Shown: in pieces, positions 1-8,337 of the stretch
Layout: each line of letters begins with the position of its first letter
How positions within the stretch are numbered: position 1 is the stretch's first letter
Assembly (NCBI RefSeq): GCF_026339935.1
Contig: NZ_JAPEPX010000001.1
Location: forward strand, 5,793,501 to 5,857,500
Length of the DNA stretch: 64,000 nucleotides
Origin: Streptomyces sp. NBC_01551
GTDB taxonomy: Bacteria; Actinomycetota; Actinomycetes; Streptomycetales; Streptomycetaceae
Reading direction: 5' to 3'
Translations under genes and position numbers: made by a program
The notes under the pieces: model-generated
Told to the model about the DNA's origin: nothing
The model's input: only the letters and a program-made list of their open reading frames with translations
Database searches by the model: none

Positions 1-822
1 CTCCGCTTCCTCGCCGAACGCAGCGGCGACCACGGACTGCGCCGGCTGCTGCGCCCGGACAACAAGGACGCCCTCGCCCAGTGGTGCTGGGGCCGCCAGG
101 CCGTGGACGCGGTGGCCGAGTTCCCCGTACGGGCCGGGGCGCACGAGTGGGCGCAGGTGCTCGGGCGCCTCCAGCCGCGCCTGTACTCCATTTCCTCCAG
201 CCCGCTCACCGACCCGCACCAGGTCTCCCTGACCGTCTCCGTCGTCCGGTACGAGAACCTCGCAGGCCGCCCCCGCCATGGCGTCTGCTCGCCGTTCCTC
301 GCCGACTCCGAGGACGGCGCCCCCGTCCCCGTCTTCGTCCGGCGCTCCCCGGCCTTCCGGCCGCCGGCCGACCCGGCCACCCCCATGATCATGGTCGGCC
401 CCGGCACCGGCGTGGCCCCGTTCCTGGGCTTCCTCGACGAACGCCGTGCCCGCGGCCACCGAGCCCCGAACTGGCTGTTCTTCGGGGAGCAGCACCGGGC
501 GACCGAGTTCTACTACGAGGACGAACTGGGCGCCCTGCGCGCGGACGGCACCCTCACCCGCCTCGACACCGCCTTCTCCCGCGACCAGCGGGCCAAGGTC
601 TACGTACAGGACCGGATGCGCGAGCGCGGACCGCAGCTGTGGTCCTGGCTCCAGGACGGGGCGCACTTCTACGTCTGCGGGGACGCCTCCCGGATGGCCA
701 AGGACGTGGACCGGGCGCTGCGCGAGATCGCGCGCGTCCACGGCGGCCTGACCGAGGGCGAGGCCGCCGTGTACGTCAAACAGCTCGCCGCCGACAAGCG
801 CTACGTCCGGGACGTGTACTGA
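1..822 (+). CDS. Sulfite-reductase-type flavoprotein, C-terminal FAD/NADPH half (5' truncated)
   Basis: The reading frame is open from the first base, so the gene starts upstream of the window; 273 residues are visible. It carries the ferredoxin-NADP reductase module found in CysJ and cytochrome P450 reductases: the FAD-contacting RLYSISSSP, the NADP-binding GPGTGVAPFLGFL, then FFGEQH, and a late YVCGD segment followed by a helix ending in the family-typical YVRDVY terminus. The module moves electrons from NADPH through FAD to an FMN domain or a partner. The N-terminal half, which would separate a stand-alone CysJ from a fused nitrate/sulfite or P450 reductase, is outside the window, so the exact substrate is unknown. 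The gene converges on the aminotransferase gene across a strong hairpin. Confidence 0.85.
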   Translation, partial: LRFLAERSGDHGLRRLLRPDNKDALAQWCWGRQAVDAVAEFPVRAGAHEWAQVLGRLQPRLYSISSSPLTDPHQVSLTVSVVRYENLAGRPRHGVCSPFLADSEDGAPVPVFVRRSPAFRPPADPATPMIMVGPGTGVAPFLGFLDERRARGHRAPNWLFFGEQHRATEFYYEDELGALRADGTLTRLDTAFSRDQRAKVYVQDRMRERGPQLWSWLQDGAHFYVCGDASRMAKDVDRALREIARVHGGLTEGEAAVYVKQLAADKRYVRDVY

Positions 823-826
823 CGGC

Positions 827-858
827 GGCGGCGGTCGGCCGCCCGGCCGACCGCCGCC
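827..858. terminator. Bidirectional hairpin terminator
   Basis: A perfect 14-bp inverted repeat (827-840 with 845-858) with a 4-nt loop lies between two convergent genes, 5 bases after the flavoprotein stop and 20 bases before the aminotransferase stop. There is no U-tract, which is usual for streptomycete terminators. Confidence 0.8.
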
Positions 859-877
859 ACCGCCAGTACGGCTGGCG

Positions 878-2068
878 TCAGCCGGTCCGTTCGAGGACTC
901 CCGCGATGCCCCGCGCCAGACACGGGATCCGGTCCGCCGATATGCCCGCGATGTTGATCCGGCCCGCGGTCGTGCCGTAGATGGCGAACTCGCCGCGCAG
1001 CCGCAGCATCTGCTCCGGGGAGAGCGGCAGCATCGAGAACATGCCCTTCTGGCGTGCGAGCGACGCCGCCTGGGTGTCCCAGCCGAGCGCGGCCAGGCGC
1101 GCCGTCAGGTCGGTCCGGTTGTCCTCGATGCGGCCCCGCATGGCGTCGAGCTCGGCCCGCCAGGCGGCCCGCAGCCCGTCGTCCTCCCAGATGGCCGTCA
1201 CGACGGCCGCGCCGTGCTCCGGAGGCATCGAGTACAGGGTCCGGGCGGCGTTCTGCAGCGCCGTCTCGACGTGCCGCAGCGACTGGCGGGACGCGCCCAG
1301 CACCACGGCGCATCCGGTGCGGTCGCTGTAGAGCCCGAAGTTCTTCGAGCAGCTGATGGCGATGAGCATCTCCGGCACCCGCTCCGCGAGCATCCGGGTG
1401 GCCGCGAGGTCCGCTTCGAGGCCGTCGCCGAGCCCGTGGTACGCGAGGTCGACGAACGGGACCCACCCGGCCCGGGCCGCGAGGTCGGCGAGCGCCTCCC
1501 AGGCGTCCGCGTCCGGGTCCACCCCGGTGGGGTTGTGGCAGCAGCCCTGGAGCAGCACCACGTCGTCGCGGCGCGCGTCCGCGAGGTCGCGCAGCATGCC
1601 CGCCGTGTCGGAGCGGCCCTCGGCGTCGACCCAGCCGTACGTACGCACCGTCAGCCCGGCGGCCTCCAGGATCGGCCGGTGGTTGACGTATGCGGGGTCA
1701 CTGATCCACACCGTCGTGCCCGGGCGGGTCCGGCAGATCAGGTCCGCCAGCAGCCGCAGCGCCCCACTGCCCGCGACGGTCTGGACGGCCACGGCCCGCT
1801 CGGCCGCCCCGCCGGAACCCAGCACCATCGACAGCATCGCCCGGTTGAAGGCGGTATTGCCGGAGAGCCCGCGGTACTCCTTGGAGACGGAGCGCTGCGC
1901 CAGCCGTATCTCGGCCTCGCGCACGGCCGCCATGACCGGGGTCCCGCCCGTGTGGTCACGGTAGACGCCGAGGACCAGGTTCAGCCGCTCGGGGCGCGCG
2001 TCGGCGCCGAAGGCCTCGGTCAGGTCCCACAGCGGGTCGACGGGCGGCGGAAGGAGGAGCTCAAGCAT
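878..2068 (-). CDS. Aromatic/aspartate-type aminotransferase (class I, PLP)
   Basis: A 396-residue fold-type I aminotransferase of the AspC/TyrB subgroup. Visible landmarks are CCHNPTG around residues 176-182, the cofactor-contacting D207 and Y210 in VDLAYHGLG, the PLP lysine K242 in SCSKNFGLYSDRTG, and the C-terminal GRINIAGI arginine that binds the substrate carboxylate. Length fits the family (about 395). It would transfer the amino group of aspartate or an aromatic amino acid to 2-oxoglutarate in the cytoplasm. Its ATG overlaps the end of the upstream DMT transporter gene by 8 bases, so the two are co-transcribed. With the divergent Lrp/AsnC regulator this suggests an amino-acid-responsive catabolism and export unit. 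The exact substrate cannot be read from sequence. Confidence 0.88.
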   Translation of the reverse strand: MLELLLPPPVDPLWDLTEAFGADARPERLNLVLGVYRDHTGGTPVMAAVREAEIRLAQRSVSKEYRGLSGNTAFNRAMLSMVLGSGGAAERAVAVQTVAGSGALRLLADLICRTRPGTTVWISDPAYVNHRPILEAAGLTVRTYGWVDAEGRSDTAGMLRDLADARRDDVVLLQGCCHNPTGVDPDADAWEALADLAARAGWVPFVDLAYHGLGDGLEADLAATRMLAERVPEMLIAISCSKNFGLYSDRTGCAVVLGASRQSLRHVETALQNAARTLYSMPPEHGAAVVTAIWEDDGLRAAWRAELDAMRGRIEDNRTDLTARLAALGWDTQAASLARQKGMFSMLPLSPEQMLRLRGEFAIYGTTAGRINIAGISADRIPCLARGIAGVLERTG

Positions 2069-3119
2069 CTGCGGGAACCTCGGCTCGGGGGTGGGAGGGG
2101 GACACGGGCTGGGAGGGGGGCTCGGGCGCGGGCTGGGGTTCGGGCTCGGGCTCGGGCTCGGGCTCGGGCCGTGACGCGGACCGGGGGCGCCGGTTGGCGA
2201 GGACGACCCCCGCGGTGATCAGGGGCACGCCGATGAGGACGGCGACGGTCGGGGACTCGTGGAGCAGCGGGATGGCGAGCAGTACGACGGCCACCGGGCT
2301 GAGGCTGCCCACGACCGAGCTGCGCTCCGCGCCCAGCCTGCGGATGGCGAACGCGTACAGCAGACCGGCGCAGAGGCCGACGCCGAGCCCCTGCACCACC
2401 AGGAACAGCAGGATGTCGCCGCCGGCGGCGGAGGCGATGCCGGTGGGGAGCACGCCCGTCGCGACCAGGAGCACCATCACGGCGAACGAGGGCAGGCAGA
2501 GCAGACCTATCGAGCCCACGGGGTCGAGGTCCACCTCCTTCAGCCCGACCGTGTACAGCGCCCACAGCCCGCTGGCGACGAGGAGCACGCCGGCGCCGGC
2601 CAGCACCCCGGTGTCCGGCGGGGCGACGTAGCGCCAGACGAGGGCGACCACACCGGCCGCGATCAGCGCGAGCCCGGCGACCTGCGTGCCGCGGGGCACG
2701 CCGCGGCCCGCGGCGACCATCAGCGCGGAGACGAACAGCGGCACCATGCCGGGGACGATCGAGCCGACGAACGCGGCCGAGGTCAGCGAGCCGCCGTACA
2801 TCGCGGCGAGGAAGAACGGCACCCCCGCCCCGCAGATGATCTTCGCGGCGGCCGCCGGGCGCACCGCGGCGATCCGCCGGCGCCGCCGCCACAGCGCGGG
2901 CGCCAGGACGAGGACCGGAACGCCGAAGCGCAGCAGCGCGGCGTCGGCGGGGAGCAGGGAGGAGCTGCTGAGCGCGCGGGCGCTGAGCGCGAACGCGGCC
3001 CAGATGGTCACGGTCACCAGCAGCGCCAGCATCCCCCGCGCGTGCGGGGACAGCCGTGCGCGGCCCGCTTCCGGGGCCTTCGGGGGCGCCGTCGCGAGCG
3101 GGGTGTTCGGTGTCGCCAA
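2061..3119 (-). CDS. EamA/DMT-family transporter
   Basis: A 352-residue polytopic membrane protein with about ten hydrophobic segments in two five-helix halves, the layout of EamA (RhaT/YdcZ-type) drug and metabolite exporters. I chose the TTG at 3119 because GGAGGA lies 6 bases before it; an in-frame ATG at 3158 has no such site and would eat into the regulator's promoter. The C-terminus is a low-complexity Pro-Glu tail coded by tandem CGGGCT hexamers (2141-2170), which looks recently expanded. The aminotransferase start overlaps its 3' end, so both form one operon divergent from the Lrp/AsnC gene. The likely role is efflux of an amino acid or related metabolite; the substrate is inferred from context only. 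Confidence 0.85.
   Translation of the reverse strand: MATPNTPLATAPPKAPEAGRARLSPHARGMLALLVTVTIWAAFALSARALSSSSLLPADAALLRFGVPVLVLAPALWRRRRRIAAVRPAAAAKIICGAGVPFFLAAMYGGSLTSAAFVGSIVPGMVPLFVSALMVAAGRGVPRGTQVAGLALIAAGVVALVWRYVAPPDTGVLAGAGVLLVASGLWALYTVGLKEVDLDPVGSIGLLCLPSFAVMVLLVATGVLPTGIASAAGGDILLFLVVQGLGVGLCAGLLYAFAIRRLGAERSSVVGSLSPVAVVLLAIPLLHESPTVAVLIGVPLITAGVVLANRRPRSASRPEPEPEPEPEPQPAPEPPSQPVSPSHPRAEVPADA
2141..2170. repeat. CGGGCT hexamer microsatellite inside the DMT gene
   Basis: Four perfect CGGGCT units followed by CGGGCC. On the minus strand they encode the repeated Pro-Glu tail of the transporter. The unit is 6 bp, so slippage would keep the frame and only change tail length. Confidence 0.85.
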
Positions 3120-3258
3120 GACGGCTCCTCCAGCCTCAAGGGGGCCGGATCCGGCCATGTGGCAACGCTAGATCTTTGTGCGAAGCAGCCGATTGCCAGT
3201 TCTGCCTCCCAGGCATAGGTTTGGGGCAGAATCTGCCAAGGACGGCCAAGGAGTGGTG

Positions 3259-3717
3259 ATGGACGCAGTCGATCTGCAGATCATCCGTGAGTTGCAGGCC
3301 GACGGGCGGCTGTCCAACCAGGACCTCGCCGACCGCGTCCGGCTGTCCCCCTCCCCCTGTCTGCGCCGGGTCCGGCGGCTGGAGGAAGCGGGCCTGATCC
3401 GCGGCTATACGGCCATGGTCGACCAGGTCGCCTTCGGACTCCCGATCACCGTGTTCGTCCGGATACGGCTGGAGCGCCACACGGGCGAGGCGGTGCGGGT
3501 CTTCGAGGAGCACGTCGCCGTCATCGAGCACATCCAGGACTGCTACCTGATGGCCGGAAGCAGCGACTACCTGCTCAGGGTCGTCATCGAGAGCCTGGAG
3601 GCCTACGAGGCCCTGGTGCGGCACCGGATCCACGCCATCCCCGGCATCGCCTCGATCGAGTCGAGCTTCGCGTTCGGCAGCGTGAAGCAGTCCCGCGTCT
3701 ACCCGCGCCCGGCCTGA
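3259..3717 (+). CDS. Lrp/AsnC-family transcriptional regulator
   Basis: 152 residues: an N-terminal winged helix-turn-helix (DLQIIRELQADGRLSNQDLA, then SPSPCLRRVRRLEEAGLIRGY) and a C-terminal RAM/effector-binding domain (FVRIRLERH through VKQSRVYP). The start is the ATG at 3259, with AAGGAG 6 bases upstream; the open frame extends further 5' but has no signal there. Members bind amino acids and form octamers. This one is divergently paired with the DMT transporter and aminotransferase operon over a 139-bp gap, the classic arrangement for a local regulator sensing the amino acid handled by its neighbours. Regulation of the divergent operon is inferred, not shown. Confidence 0.93.
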   Translation: MDAVDLQIIRELQADGRLSNQDLADRVRLSPSPCLRRVRRLEEAGLIRGYTAMVDQVAFGLPITVFVRIRLERHTGEAVRVFEEHVAVIEHIQDCYLMAGSSDYLLRVVIESLEAYEALVRHRIHAIPGIASIESSFAFGSVKQSRVYPRPA

Positions 3718-3755
3718 CGGGTCCGCCACCGGGGTGAGCCGCCGCCCGGGAGCCG

Positions 3756-3780
3756 CCGGGGTGAGTCGCGTCTCACCCGG
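3756..3780 (+). terminator. Hairpin after the Lrp/AsnC gene
   Basis: GGGTGAG (3759-3765) pairs with CTCACCC (3772-3778) around TCGCGT, extended by flanking CC/GG with one bulge. It lies 38 bases after the regulator stop and before the PadR promoter. Confidence 0.55.
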
Positions 3781-3797
3781 GCGCAGCCGCTTGTCTG

Positions 3798-3811
3798 TGC
3801 AACCAGTTGCA
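3798..3811. promoter_or_regulatory. Palindromic operator candidate for PadR
   Basis: TGCAAC-CA-GTTGCA is a perfect 6-2-6 inverted repeat ending 15 bases before the padR-like start codon. It stands out in otherwise GC-rich sequence. PadR proteins commonly bind short AT-richer palindromes in their own promoters, so autoregulation and control of the downstream dehydrogenase are likely. Confidence 0.6.
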
Positions 3812-3826
3812 TAGAAAGATCGCGGC

Positions 3827-4393
3827 ATGGCGCTCGAACACGCGATCCTCGTCTCGCTGCTGGAGAAGCCGGGCTCAGGCTATGAGCTCGCCCGGCGTTT
3901 CGGCCGGTCCATCGGCTACTTCTGGACCGCCACCCACCAGCAGATCTACCGCGTGCTGGGGCGCATGGAGAGCGCCGGCCTGCTCGTCGTCCGCGAGGTC
4001 GCACAGCAGGGCCGGCCGGACAAGAAGGAGTACTCCGTCGCCGCCCCCGGCCGCGCCGCGCTCTCCCAGTGGCTGCACGAGCCGATCGAGCCCGAGAGCC
4101 TGCGGCACGACCTCGCCGTCAAGATCCGCGGCGCGGCCTTCGACGACCCCGCCGCGCTGGTCCGCGAGGTCGAACGGCACCGCCAGGTGCACAGCGACCG
4201 CCTCGCGCACTACCTCGCCGGAGAACTGCGCGACTTCACCGGCCCCGACGCCCCCGCAGTGCCCGACGCCGGACAGGAACTCCAGCACGTCGTGCTGCGC
4301 GGCGGCATCGCGTACGAGCGCATGACGATCGCCTGGCTCGACGACGTACTCGCCACCGTCCACCGGATCGGCGCGCCCCGCCCGCGCGCCTGA
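3827..4393 (+). CDS. PadR-family transcriptional regulator
   Basis: 188 residues. The N-terminal PadR winged helix is clear: LEHAILVSLLEKPGSGYELARRF, then TATHQQIYRVLGRMESAGLL and a wing with KKEYSVAAPG. The C-terminal half is the helical dimerisation domain of the larger VirR/AphA-like class (WLHEPIEPE, then a long helix around VREVERHRQVHSDRLAHYLAGEL). The usual length of this class is 180-190 residues. It sits 72 bases upstream of an acyl-CoA dehydrogenase gene in the same direction, and a perfect palindrome lies just before its start, pointing to an autoregulated repressor controlling that enzyme. The inducer is unknown. Confidence 0.92.
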   Translation: MALEHAILVSLLEKPGSGYELARRFGRSIGYFWTATHQQIYRVLGRMESAGLLVVREVAQQGRPDKKEYSVAAPGRAALSQWLHEPIEPESLRHDLAVKIRGAAFDDPAALVREVERHRQVHSDRLAHYLAGELRDFTGPDAPAVPDAGQELQHVVLRGGIAYERMTIAWLDDVLATVHRIGAPRPRA

Positions 4394-4465
4394 GCCGCTC
4401 CGCCCCCCGCATCTTCGTCAACGCCGCACCCGGCGACCCCTCAATCCCTCGGAAGGCGAACCTCC

Positions 4466-6187
4466 ATGGCCGACTCCCTGCTGTTCAACCCGCGCACCTA
4501 CGACCCGCAGCACTTCGACCCCGAGACCAGCAGGCTGCTGCGCGCCACCGTCGACTGGTTCGAGGAGCGCGGCAAGCGGAAGCTGATCGAGGACTACCGC
4601 ACCCGCGCCTGGCTGGGTGACTTCATCGCCTTCTCCGCCAAGGAAGGCCTGTTCGCCACCTTCCTCACCCCCGCCTCCGCCGCCGACGGCCGGCCGGACC
4701 AGCGCTGGGACACCGCCCGCATCGCCGCCCTCAACGAGATCTTCGGCTTCTACGGCCTCGACTACTGGTACGCCTGGCAGGTGACCATCCTCGGCCTCGG
4801 CCCCGTCTGGCAGAGCGACAACGCCGCCGCCCGCGCACGCGCCGCCGAACTCCTCTCCCAGGGCGAGGTGTTCGCCTTCGGCCTGTCCGAGAAGACCCAC
4901 GGCGCCGACATCTACTCCACCGACATGCTGCTGGAGCCCGACGGCGAGGCCGGGTTCCGCGCCACCGGTTCCAAGTACTACATCGGCAACGGCAACGCCG
5001 CCGGTCTCGTCTCCGTCTTCGGCCGCCGCACCGACGTCGAGGGCCCGGACGGCTACGTCTTCTTCGCCGCCGACAGCCGCCACCCGGCGTACCACCTGGT
5101 GAAGAACGTCGTCGACTCCTCGAAGTACGTCAGCGAGTTCCGCCTGGAGGACTACCCGGTCGGCGCGCAGGACGTCCTGCACACCGGCCGCGCCGCCTTC
5201 GACGCCGCCCTCAACACCGTCAACGTCGGCAAGTTCAACCTCTGCACCGCCTCCATCGGCATCTGCGAGCACGCGATGTACGAGGCCGTCACCCACGCGC
5301 AGAACCGCGTCCTCTACGGCCGCCCCGTCACCGCGTTCCCGCACGTGCGCCGCGAGCTGGCCGACGCGTACGTCCGGCTCGTCGGCATGAAGCTCTTCAG
5401 CGACCGCGCCGTCGACTACTTCCGCACCGCCGGCCCCGACGACCGCCGGTACCTCCTCTTCAACCCGATGACGAAGATGAAGGTGACCACGGAGGGCGAG
5501 AAGGTCATCGACCTGATGTGGGACGTCATCGCCGCCAAGGGCTTCGAGAAGGACACGTACTTCGCGCAGGCGGCCGTCGAGATCCGCGGCCTGCCCAAGC
5601 TGGAGGGCACCGTCCACGTCAACCTCGCGCTGATCCTCAAGTTCATGCGCAACCACCTGCTGGACCCGGCCGAGTACGCGCCCGTCCCGACCCGCCTCGA
5701 CGCGGCCGACGACGACTTCCTCTTCCGCCAGGGCCCGGCCCGGGGCCTGGGCTCCGTACGCTTCCACGACTGGCGCCCCGCCTTCGACGCGTACGCCGAG
5801 GTGGCGAACGTCGCCCGCTTCCGCGAGCAGGCCGACGCGCTGTGCGCCTTCGTCACCACCGCCGCCCCGGACGAGGAGCAGAGCCGTGACCTCGACCTGC
5901 TCCTCGCCGTCGGCCAGCTCTTCGCGCTCGTCGTCCACGGCCAGCTGATCCTGGAGCAGGCCCGCCTGACCGGCCTCGACCAGGACGTGCTGGACGAGCT
6001 GTTCTCCGTCCTCGTACGCGACTTCTCGGCGCACGCCGTCGAGCTGCACGGCAAGGACTCCGCCACCGAGCAGCAGCAGGCCTGGGCTCTCGGCGCGGTC
6101 CGCCGCCCGGTCGTCGACGAGGCCCGCGCGGCCCGCGTCTGGGCCCGCGTCGAGGCCCTCTCCGGCGCCTACGAGATGGCCCCGTAA
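4466..6187 (+). CDS. Acyl-CoA dehydrogenase family flavoprotein
   Basis: 573 residues. The core has the acyl-CoA dehydrogenase layout: an N-terminal helical part, the FAD-contacting FAFGLSEKTHGADIYSTD (about 143-160), the beta domain with TGSKYYIGNGNAAG, and a C-terminal helical domain with FNLCTASIGICEHAMYEAVTHAQNRVLYGRPV. It is longer than the usual 380-390 residues, with about 150 extra C-terminal helical residues, as in the larger acyl-CoA oxidase-like members. The ATG follows GGAAGGCG. It would use FAD to introduce an alpha-beta double bond in an acyl-CoA in the cytoplasm. The adjacent PadR gene suggests induction by its substrate or a related aromatic or fatty acid. A 13-bp hairpin follows the stop. 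Confidence 0.85.
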   Translation: MADSLLFNPRTYDPQHFDPETSRLLRATVDWFEERGKRKLIEDYRTRAWLGDFIAFSAKEGLFATFLTPASAADGRPDQRWDTARIAALNEIFGFYGLDYWYAWQVTILGLGPVWQSDNAAARARAAELLSQGEVFAFGLSEKTHGADIYSTDMLLEPDGEAGFRATGSKYYIGNGNAAGLVSVFGRRTDVEGPDGYVFFAADSRHPAYHLVKNVVDSSKYVSEFRLEDYPVGAQDVLHTGRAAFDAALNTVNVGKFNLCTASIGICEHAMYEAVTHAQNRVLYGRPVTAFPHVRRELADAYVRLVGMKLFSDRAVDYFRTAGPDDRRYLLFNPMTKMKVTTEGEKVIDLMWDVIAAKGFEKDTYFAQAAVEIRGLPKLEGTVHVNLALILKFMRNHLLDPAEYAPVPTRLDAADDDFLFRQGPARGLGSVRFHDWRPAFDAYAEVANVARFREQADALCAFVTTAAPDEEQSRDLDLLLAVGQLFALVVHGQLILEQARLTGLDQDVLDELFSVLVRDFSAHAVELHGKDSATEQQQAWALGAVRRPVVDEARAARVWARVEALSGAYEMAP

Positions 6188-6201
6188 CCCCACGCGAGAC
6201 A

Positions 6202-6231
6202 GGCGTCCGGCCCGCTCCCGGGCCGGACGCC
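6202..6231 (+). terminator. Strong hairpin terminator
   Basis: Perfect 13-bp stem (6202-6214 with 6219-6231) and 4-nt loop CTCC, 14 bases after the acyl-CoA dehydrogenase stop and before the recQ promoter. Confidence 0.85.
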
Positions 6232-6311
6232 CCCGGGTCGCGGGGACCGCGTTGTCCACAGGTTCGGGCGGACGGATCCGGGGTGTCGGCGGGTGCGGAT
6301 AGGCTTCGGGA

Positions 6312-8300
6312 ATGGCCCTTCCGGACGCTTCCCCCGAGATCTCCGACGCTCTGCAGGTACTGCACCGAGTCTTCGGTTACAGCTCCTTCCGCGGTGAGCA
6401 GCAGGAGATCATCGAGCAGCTCGTCGGCGGCGGTGACGCCCTCGTGCTGATGCCGACCGGCGGCGGCAAATCGCTCTGCTACCAGATCCCGGCGCTCGTC
6501 AGAGACGGCACCGGCGTCGTGATCTCACCCCTCATCGCCCTGATGCAGGACCAGGTGAACGCGCTCACCGCCCTCGGCGTCCGGGCCGGGTTCCTGAATT
6601 CGACGCAGCTGCCGCACGAGCGGCAGGCCGTCGAGCGCGCCTTCCTCGACGACGAGCTGGACCTGCTTTACCTGGCCCCCGAGCGGCTGCGCACCGAGAG
6701 CACGCAGCGGCTGCTCGACCAGGGCAAGGTGGCGCTCTTCGCGATCGACGAGGCGCACTGCGTCGCCCAGTGGGGCCACGACTTCCGGCCCGACTACCTC
6801 GCGCTGTCCATGCTGCACGAGCGCTGGCCCAAGGTGCCGCGGATCGCCCTGACCGCGACGGCCACCGAGGCCACCCACGCCGAGATCGTGGCCCGCCTCG
6901 GTCTGGAGGACGCCCGGCACTTCGTCGCCAGCTTCGACCGGCCGAACATCCAGTACCGCATCGTCTCGAAGAACAACCCGCTCAGGCAGCTGCTGGAGCT
7001 GATCCGGACCGAGCACGACGGGGACGCCGGAGTCGTCTACTGCCTCTCTCGGTCCTCGGTGGAGAAGACCGCGGCCTTCCTGGTGGAGCAGGGCATCGAC
7101 GCCGTGGCCTACCACGCCGGCATGGATGCCCGGACGCGCGCGGAGAACCAGGCCCGCTTCCTGCGGGAGGACGGCGTCGTCGTGGTGGCCACGATCGCCT
7201 TCGGCATGGGCATCGACAAGCCGGACGTCCGCTTCGTGGCACACCTGGACCTGCCGAAGTCGGTCGAGGGCTATTACCAGGAGACCGGCCGCGCCGGCCG
7301 CGACGGGGAGCCGGCCACCGCCTGGCTGGCCTACGGCCTCCAGGACGTGGTCCAGCAGCGCAAGCTCATCGACGGCTCCGAGGGCGACGAGGCGCACCGC
7401 CGCTCCCTGGGCATGCACCTCGACGCCATGCTCGCGCTGTGCGAGACGGTCGCCTGCCGCCGGGTCGGCCTGCTGGCGTACTTCGGGCAGGCGGGCGAGC
7501 CGTGCGGCAACTGCGACACGTGCCTGACTCCGGCCGAGTCCTGGGACGGGACGGTCGCGGCGCAGAAACTGCTGTCCACGGTCTGGAGACTGGCGAAGGA
7601 ACGGCGCCAGAAGTTCGGCGCCGGCCAGATCATCGACATCCTGCAGGGCAAGAAGACCGCCAAGGTGATCCAGTTCGACCACGACGGACTCTCCGTGTTC
7701 GGCGTCGGCGCGGACCTGAGCACCGCGGAGTGGCGAGGGGTCGTACGCCAGCTGCTCGCGCTCGGGCTGCTGACGGTGGAGGGGGACTACGGCACGCTCG
7801 TCCTGACGGACGCCAGCGGCGAGGTCCTCGGCGGCCGCCGGACCGTCCAGATGCGCAAGGAGAAGGCGGCCGCCGCCGCGCCCCGCAAGGAATCCGGATC
7901 GCGCTCCGGGAAGGGCGCCCGCGTGCCGGTCGACCTCCCGGCCGCGGCCGAACCGGTCTTCCTGGCCCTGCGCGCCTGGCGGGCCGCGACGGCGCGGGAG
8001 CAGGGCGTACCGGCATACGTCGTCTTCCACGACGCGACCCTGCGCGAGATCGCGACGCGCCTGCCCACCACGACGGAGGAACTGGGCACGATCGGCGGCG
8101 TCGGCGAGGCCAAGCTCGCCAAGTACGCCCAGGGCGTCCTGGACACCCTCGCGGACCGCGCCCCCGCCGACACCGCGGCAGCCCCCGCCCCGCCGCCCCC
8201 GACCACCCCACCCGCACGGCCCACGGCCCCGCACACCGACGAGGAGCCGCCCTTCGACCCGGACGAGGAGGAGCCCCCGCCCTGGGACGACTGGCAGTAG
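6312..8300 (+). CDS. recQ: ATP-dependent DNA helicase RecQ
   Basis: 662 residues. In order: the Q-motif region ([14 protein letters not shown]), Walker A PTGGGKS (48-54), DEAH at 146-149 followed by [13 protein letters not shown], motif III LTATAT, the second RecA lobe with [15 protein letters not shown] and the arginine-finger motif [10 protein letters not shown], then the zinc-binding RecQ-Ct region (CRR and CGNCDTC), the winged helix, and an HRDC domain around 540-600. A Pro/Asp/Glu-rich tail ends the protein. It unwinds 3'-5' at forks and recombination intermediates. The protein is full length with no broken motif. It is transcribed alone after a terminator and converges on the KAP NTPase gene. 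Confidence 0.96.
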   Translation: MALPDASPEISDALQVLHRVFGYSSFRGEQQEIIEQLVGGGDALVLMPTGGGKSLCYQIPALVRDGTGVVISPLIALMQDQVNALTALGVRAGFLNSTQLPHERQAVERAFLDDELDLLYLAPERLRTESTQRLLDQGKVALFAIDEAHCVAQWGHDFRPDYLALSMLHERWPKVPRIALTATATEATHAEIVARLGLEDARHFVASFDRPNIQYRIVSKNNPLRQLLELIRTEHDGDAGVVYCLSRSSVEKTAAFLVEQGIDAVAYHAGMDARTRAENQARFLREDGVVVVATIAFGMGIDKPDVRFVAHLDLPKSVEGYYQETGRAGRDGEPATAWLAYGLQDVVQQRKLIDGSEGDEAHRRSLGMHLDAMLALCETVACRRVGLLAYFGQAGEPCGNCDTCLTPAESWDGTVAAQKLLSTVWRLAKERRQKFGAGQIIDILQGKKTAKVIQFDHDGLSVFGVGADLSTAEWRGVVRQLLALGLLTVEGDYGTLVLTDASGEVLGGRRTVQMRKEKAAAAAPRKESGSRSGKGARVPVDLPAAAEPVFLALRAWRAATAREQGVPAYVVFHDATLREIATRLPTTTEELGTIGGVGEAKLAKYAQGVLDTLADRAPADTAAAPAPPPPTTPPARPTAPHTDEEPPFDPDEEEPPPWDDWQ

Positions 8301-8337
8301 GCCTCGGACACCGGGGAGGATCCGCACAGGCCCTGGC

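Noticed and set aside
2141-2170. CRISPR-like short repeats
   Set aside because: These are coding hexamers without spacers. No array of repeat-spacer units was seen anywhere in the window.
4418-6259. 613-codon open frame on the minus strand
   Set aside because: It is fully antisense to the acyl-CoA dehydrogenase gene, is rich in Val/Glu/Asp/Gly/Arg from GC bias, and has no family motif.
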